Below are positions 6,931 to 10,467 of a DNA stretch of 10,467 nucleotides, one piece after another. The notes below the pieces were generated by a model. The model did not search any database. It was given only the letters and a program-made list of their open reading frames with translations, and had not been told where the DNA came from. How positions within the stretch are numbered: position 1 is the first letter of the stretch; the number at the start of each line of letters is the position of its first letter. The stretch covers positions 1-10,467 of the forward strand of contig JAAYJP010000079.1 in NCBI GenBank assembly GCA_012522875.1, read 5' to 3'. Position numbers and translations under genes: made by a program. The DNA is from Clostridiales bacterium. Lineage in GTDB: Bacteria; Bacillota; Clostridia; Christensenellales; Aristaeellaceae.

Positions 6931-7065
6931 GGGAAAGAAATCCCTTCTTAGGCTTGGCTGCATCCTAACACAGGCCGCCACGGCGCTCAAGAGCGAACGC
7001 TGTGCGTTCGTGATGAACCGTAGGATCGCCGCCCTTGAAAGGTGAGACAACAGGCGTTCCACGCC
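6931..7065. repeat. Cluster of five short hairpins downstream of leuS
   Basis: Consecutive perfect inverted repeats occur in 135 bases: GGGA/TCCC (6931-6934 with 6941-6944), TTAGG/CCTAA (6948-6952 with 6964-6968), GCCG/CGGC (6974-6977 with 6981-6984), CGAACGC/GCGTTCG (6994-7000 with 7004-7010, loop TGT) and GGCGT/ACGCC (7053-7057 with 7061-7065, loop TCC). Three have 3-base loops. This could be a dispersed intergenic repeat, a structured RNA or an mRNA 3' end; individual short stems may be chance. Confidence 0.35.
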
Positions 7066-7205
7066 ATCAAGCTGCAAGAAGAACGCTTTTCGGCGCCGGG
7101 GGTCTCCCGCCCAGTCCGCCGTGTGGTTTTTGCCCATTACAGGCAATCACACAATAAGGGGAGGGCGTTTTGCACCTTCCTCTGTTGCTGTCAGATGCCA
7201 GACTG

Positions 7206-9626
7206 CTATTTCACCACCAGGTTCAGCAGCCTCCCCGGCACAAACACGCACTTGACCAGCTTTTTGCCTCTGATGAGAGCCTGCACTTCGGGAAGCTGGG
7301 GCAGCGTTTCCTCGCCGGTTTGCTTATCCATGTCCGGAGACACCATCAGGCGTTCCCGGACTTTGCCGTTGACCTGAACCGCGATTTCCACCAGGTCGGC
7401 CACCAGGAAGTTTTCATCAAAGGAAGGCCAGGGCTGGCGGTGGATAAAGCCCGGGAAACCCAGCGTTTCCCAGATTTCCGCACAGATGTGGGGGGCAACG
7501 GGATAGAGGAGGAGGAGCAGGGCCTTTAAGTCCCCCCCGGTGATGCTGCCCTGGTCACAGAAAGCGTTCACCAGGGCCATCATCTGGGCAATGGCGGTGT
7601 TGTACTTCATCCGCTCGTAGTCATCGCCCACCTTCCGGATGGACTGGTTGACCAGCACCTTGAGGTTGGGGCTCAGGGCATGATTGCTCCTGTCCACGAC
7701 CTCCTGAAGCCGCCACACGCGGTCCAGGAAGCGTCGGCAGCCCCGTGCGCCGTTCATGCTCCACGGGATGGCCTGGTCAAAAGCGCCCATGAACATCTCA
7801 TACAGCCGGAAGGCGTCGGCGCCGATCTCGTCCACCAGAACGTCCGGGTTGATGACATTGCCCCGGGATTTGGACATCTTCTCGCCGTTTTCCCCCAGGA
7901 TCATCCCGTGGCTGGTGCGCTTCTGGTAGGGCTCAGGCGCCTTCACCAAACCGATGTCATGAAGGAACAGGTGCCAGAAACGGCTGTAGAGCAGGTGGAG
8001 CGTGGTGTGCTCCATGCCGCCGTTGTACCAGTCCACCGGCATCCAGTAGTCCAGCGCTTCCCGGGAAGCGAAGGCCTCGTCATTGTGCGGGTCGCAGTAC
8101 CTGAGGAAGTACCAGCTGGAACCCGCCCACTGGGGCATGGTGTCCGTCTCCCGCCTGGCGGGGCCGCCGCAGTTGGGGCAGGGCACGTTGACCCAGTCCG
8201 TGATGGCGGCAAGCGGGCTTTCACCGGAGTCCGTGGGCTCATAATGCGCCACATCAGGCAATGTCAGCGGCAGGTCTTTTTCCGCAAGGGGCACCGTGCC
8301 GCAATGGGGGCAGTGGATGATGGGGATAGGCTCTCCCCAGTAGCGCTGGCGGGAAAACACCCAGTCCCTGAGTTTGTAGTTGACCTTGCGCTTACCCAGG
8401 CCTTCCCGTTCCAGGTAGTCCGCCATCACCTGCTGGGCCTCCTGCCAGGGGAGGCCGTTCAGGAAGCCGGAATTGACGCAGACGCTGTCCTCAGAGCCCA
8501 CATAGGGCGCTTCCTGCACATCGCCGCCGGAGATAACCTGGACGATGGGCAGGCCGAAGGCCTTGGCGAAGGCCCAGTCCCGCTCGTCATGCCCGGGGAC
8601 GGCCATGATGGCGCCGGTGCCATAGGACATGAGGACATAGTCGCTTACCCACAGGGGGATTTCACCGCCGGTGGCGGGGTTGATGGCAAAAAGCCCCTTT
8701 AGTTGGACGCCGGTCTTGTCCTTTTGCATCTCGGTGCGTTCAAAGTCGCTTTTGTGCGCTGCCTGCTCCCGGTAGTCCCTGACCTCCTCCAGGTTGCCAA
8801 TGCGGTTTTCTTCCGCGTCGATCAGCGGATGCTCAGGGGAAATCACCATGTAGGTGGCGCCAAAGAGCGTGTCAGGGCGGGTGGTGAACACCCGCAGCTT
8901 CCTGTCCGTACCCTGGATGGCGAAGTCCACCTCACAGCCCTCGCTGCGGCCGATCCAGTTGCGCTGCTGGGCCTTCACCCGGTCGATAAAGTCCACCGTT
9001 TCAAGGCCGTCCAGCAGCTTTTGCGCGTAGTCGGTGATCTTCAGCATCCACTGGCTCTTGACCCTGCGCACCACCTCGCCCCCGCAGCGCTCGCAGGCGC
9101 CGCCTACCACCTCTTCGTTGGCCAGGCCGATTTTGCAGCTGACGCACCAGTTGATGGGCATCTGGGCCTTGTAAGCCAGCCCATGCTCATAGAGCTTCAG
9201 GAAGATCCACTGGGTCCACTTGTAGTATTTCGGGTCGGTGGTGTCCACCTCCCGGGAATAGTCAAAGGAAAAGCCCAGGCGTTTTAATTGCCGGCGGAAC
9301 TGGCTGATGTTATCCATCGTCACCCTGGCCGGATGGATGTGGTTGGCGATGGCGTAATTTTCCGTGGGCAGGCCGAAGGCGTCCCAGCCGATGGGGTAAA
9401 GGACGTTGTGGCCCTCCATCCAGCGCTTCCTGGCGATGATGTCAAGGGCCGTGTTGCTGCGCGGGTGCCCCACGTGCAGCCCCGCGCCCGAGGGGTAGGG
9501 GAACTCAATCAGGCAGTAATACTTGGGCTTGCCGGGGTCCAGAACGGCCTTGAAAGCCTGCTTCTCTTCCCAGATGGCCTGCCACTTGGGCTCGATAGTT
9601 TTGGGATTGTACTGCGCTGAGTGCAT
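7206..9626 (-). CDS. leuS: Leucyl-tRNA synthetase
   Basis: LeuRS is an essential class I synthetase that charges tRNA-Leu with leucine and edits mischarged products. The 806-residue product has the bacterial domain order. The HIGH-type motif is HVGH (51-54). A CxxC pair set (161-164, 178-181) lies in the zinc-binding insertion, and the CP1 editing domain carries TTRPDTLFG (248-256) and the GTGAIMAVPGHDERD region (336-350). A second set of CxxC pairs (439-442, 483-486) follows, then KMSKS (583-587), the anticodon-binding helical domain, and the C-terminal domain with VNGKVR. Start: ATG 9626 has AGGAGG seven bases upstream and gives the expected N-terminus; the frame stays open 34 codons further, without support. 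A near-consensus promoter lies immediately upstream with a leader of only about 20 bases, so there is no T-box. It is divergent from the deacetylase gene, and no operon partner is seen. Confidence 0.98.
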   Translation of the reverse strand: MHSAQYNPKTIEPKWQAIWEEKQAFKAVLDPGKPKYYCLIEFPYPSGAGLHVGHPRSNTALDIIARKRWMEGHNVLYPIGWDAFGLPTENYAIANHIHPARVTMDNISQFRRQLKRLGFSFDYSREVDTTDPKYYKWTQWIFLKLYEHGLAYKAQMPINWCVSCKIGLANEEVVGGACERCGGEVVRRVKSQWMLKITDYAQKLLDGLETVDFIDRVKAQQRNWIGRSEGCEVDFAIQGTDRKLRVFTTRPDTLFGATYMVISPEHPLIDAEENRIGNLEEVRDYREQAAHKSDFERTEMQKDKTGVQLKGLFAINPATGGEIPLWVSDYVLMSYGTGAIMAVPGHDERDWAFAKAFGLPIVQVISGGDVQEAPYVGSEDSVCVNSGFLNGLPWQEAQQVMADYLEREGLGKRKVNYKLRDWVFSRQRYWGEPIPIIHCPHCGTVPLAEKDLPLTLPDVAHYEPTDSGESPLAAITDWVNVPCPNCGGPARRETDTMPQWAGSSWYFLRYCDPHNDEAFASREALDYWMPVDWYNGGMEHTTLHLLYSRFWHLFLHDIGLVKAPEPYQKRTSHGMILGENGEKMSKSRGNVINPDVLVDEIGADAFRLYEMFMGAFDQAIPWSMNGARGCRRFLDRVWRLQEVVDRSNHALSPNLKVLVNQSIRKVGDDYERMKYNTAIAQMMALVNAFCDQGSITGGDLKALLLLLYPVAPHICAEIWETLGFPGFIHRQPWPSFDENFLVADLVEIAVQVNGKVRERLMVSPDMDKQTGEETLPQLPEVQALIRGKKLVKCVFVPGRLLNLVVK

Positions 9627-9655
9627 GCTGGCCCCTCCTTTTTGATAACACAGCA

Positions 9656-9684
9656 AGTATAGCCAGCATAAAGGCCTTTGTAAA
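9656..9684 (-). promoter_or_regulatory. leuS promoter (sigma-A type)
   Basis: On the minus strand TTTACA (9684-9679, 5 of 6) is followed after exactly 17 bases by TATACT (9661-9656, 5 of 6). Initiation would fall near 9649, about 22 bases before the leuS ATG, with the AGGAGG site inside the short leader. Confidence 0.78.
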
Positions 9685-9752
9685 GCAAGGGGGGTATGGG
9701 GTTTCAGCAGAGAACAGGGATTCTTCACTGCCGCCGGGCAGCCTCGTTTCCC

Positions 9753-9781
9753 TTGACAGCCTATAAGCCCGTCCCTATACT
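9753..9781 (+). promoter_or_regulatory. Promoter of the PIG-L deacetylase gene (sigma-A type)
   Basis: TTGACA (9753-9758, perfect) is followed after 17 bases by TATACT (9776-9781, 5 of 6). The predicted start near 9788 gives a leader of about 42 bases to the ATG at 9830. Its -35 lies about 70 bases from the -35 of the divergent leuS promoter, so the two do not overlap. Confidence 0.82.
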
Positions 9782-9829
9782 TTTTGTATGCAGCATCTTC
9801 AAATACGCGCTGCCATGAAAGGGGATTCC

Positions 9830-10467
9830 ATGCGCAGACTGCTGGCCGCCCTCCTGGCGCTGTTGGCCCTGGCCCTGCCTGCTTTCGGGGGCGCCGAAAG
9901 CACCCCGGCCGCCTTCAAGGAGGCGGTGTATTTTGCCCAGCCGGGGGATGCCGGGGACATCACGGGGGAGTGCAGGATCACCGTAGCCTCCAAGGGCTTC
10001 ACCCTCCCGCGCCTTACCGACCGGGATTGGGACAGCTACTGGAAGGGAGACCCCGGCGGCAAGGAGGTTGAAATCACCTGCCCCCAGCCCGCCTATGGGC
10101 TGTACATCTGCTGGCTGGAGGAACCCCGTGCGTGGAAGCTGTCCCAGCAGATCAGCGGCAGATGGCAGGAGACGGTTTTTGAGCCCAGCGGCATGATGCA
10201 TGAGTACATCCCGCTGGATGGCGCCACCAAACTGCGCCTGGTCCCCCGGGATAAAAAGCCCGACTGGTTTGGGATGTCGGAGCTGTTTGTGCTGGGGGAG
10301 GGCAATGTGCCGCGCTATGTTCAGCGCTGGCAGCTTCCGGACGAGGGCTGTGACCTGATGATCTTTGTGGCCCACCCGGATGATGAAACGCTGTTTTTCG
10401 GCGGCGCCATCCCCTATTATGCCGGGGAACTCAAGAAGGACCTGGTGGTGGCCGTGTTCACCCCGGC
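9830..10467 (+). CDS. Secreted PIG-L/LmbE-family deacetylase with N-terminal beta-sandwich-like domain, 3' end cut by window
   Basis: The frame is open from ATG 9830 to the window end (212 codons). AAAGGGG lies 6 bases upstream of the start, and the strong promoter at 9753-9781 precedes it. Residues 1-23 form a signal peptide: Arg-Arg, a Leu/Ala hydrophobic core, then a small-residue cleavage area around Gly-Gly-Ala; there is no lipobox cysteine. Residues of about 28-165 resemble a discoidin (F5/8 type C)-like carbohydrate-binding module. The PIG-L domain begins near 175 with AHPDDE (181-186), where H182 and D185 would bind zinc and D184 act as base; the third zinc ligand lies beyond the window. 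Family members remove N-acetyl groups from GlcNAc-type sugars and related metabolites. Export plus a possible glycan-binding module suggests a cell-wall or external glycan substrate, which is inference. Full length is unknown. Confidence 0.88.
   Translation, partial: MRRLLAALLALLALALPAFGGAESTPAAFKEAVYFAQPGDAGDITGECRITVASKGFTLPRLTDRDWDSYWKGDPGGKEVEITCPQPAYGLYICWLEEPRAWKLSQQISGRWQETVFEPSGMMHEYIPLDGATKLRLVPRDKKPDWFGMSELFVLGEGNVPRYVQRWQLPDEGCDLMIFVAHPDDETLFFGGAIPYYAGELKKDLVVAVFTP

Larger units (their letters stand above)
6771..7205. other. Gene-poor region between msrC and leuS
   Basis: These 435 bases contain no gene I can support. An 84-codon minus-strand frame (7146-6892) is open but lacks a ribosome site, is Arg/Leu-rich and matches no family I know. 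The right end is the leuS 3' flank, where I find no hairpin followed by a U-tract. The middle holds a cluster of small hairpins at 6931-7065. Confidence 0.55.

Noticed and set aside
6892..7146. 84-codon minus-strand frame downstream of leuS.
   Set aside because: There is no Shine-Dalgarno site before its ATG, it is Arg/Leu-rich, and it runs through a hairpin cluster; not supported as a gene.
7680..9620. Chain of long plus-strand open frames (340, 194 and 110 codons) opposite leuS.
   Set aside because: They occupy one frame antisense to a certain gene, are rich in His, Val, Gly and Pro, have no recognisable family, and reflect the G+C-rich codons of leuS on the other strand.
9627..9829. T-box riboswitch upstream of leuS.
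   Set aside because: No T-box core sequence is visible and the promoter lies only about 22 bases plus the -10 spacing from the start codon.
9761..10375. 204-codon minus-strand open frame opposite the deacetylase gene.
   Set aside because: The plus-strand frame has a promoter, ribosome site, signal peptide and AHPDDE motif; the antisense frame has none and matches nothing known.
1..10467. CRISPR arrays, phage, transposon or defence systems.
   Set aside because: No regularly spaced repeats, transposase, integrase or defence-type domains are present in any frame examined.

Overview
The window reads as a chromosomal segment of an anaerobic Bacillota bacterium, most likely a clostridial gut or environmental species. 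The evidence is strong Shine-Dalgarno sites (AGGAGG-like), near-consensus sigma-A promoters, an SDR-type fructuronate reductase as in Bacillus rather than the long-chain enterobacterial enzyme, and Clostridia-like versions of the PfkB kinase and LarA-like proteins. This placement is inference from protein resemblance, not a database result.

Left part (1-5922): a hexuronate/aldonate utilisation block. Four plus-strand genes run in order. They are a uroporphyrinogen-decarboxylase-fold protein cut by the window edge, an SDR that is probably D-mannonate oxidoreductase (UxuB type), a PfkB sugar kinase that is probably a 2-keto-3-deoxygluconate kinase, and a LarA-like protein of the nickel-pincer 2-hydroxyacid racemase/epimerase superfamily. 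A bidirectional hairpin terminator (4467-4501) separates them from the convergent minus-strand uxaC (glucuronate/galacturonate isomerase). The standard route is glucuronate -> fructuronate (UxaC) -> mannonate (UxuB) -> 2-keto-3-deoxygluconate (UxuA) -> its 6-phosphate (KdgK). UxuA and the KDPG aldolase are not in the window. The LarA-like gene is the intriguing member: its four expected catalytic residues are present, and a C2 epimerase acting on mannonate/gluconate would fit the neighbourhood.

Middle part (5923-7205): an intergenic stretch with inverted repeats upstream of uxaC, a minus-strand free-methionine-R-sulfoxide reductase (GAF fold, msrC) with all three cysteines at the expected spacing, then about 435 bases without a convincing gene but with several short hairpins.

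Right part (7206-10467): minus-strand leuS, complete with its own promoter and a short leader without a T-box, diverges from a plus-strand gene for a secreted PIG-L/LmbE-type deacetylase that runs off the right edge. The two divergent promoters (TTTACA-17-TATACT and TTGACA-17-TATACT) are the clearest regulatory sites here. The right part is visibly G+C-richer than the first gene. No tRNA, rRNA, CRISPR array or insertion sequence was recognised.
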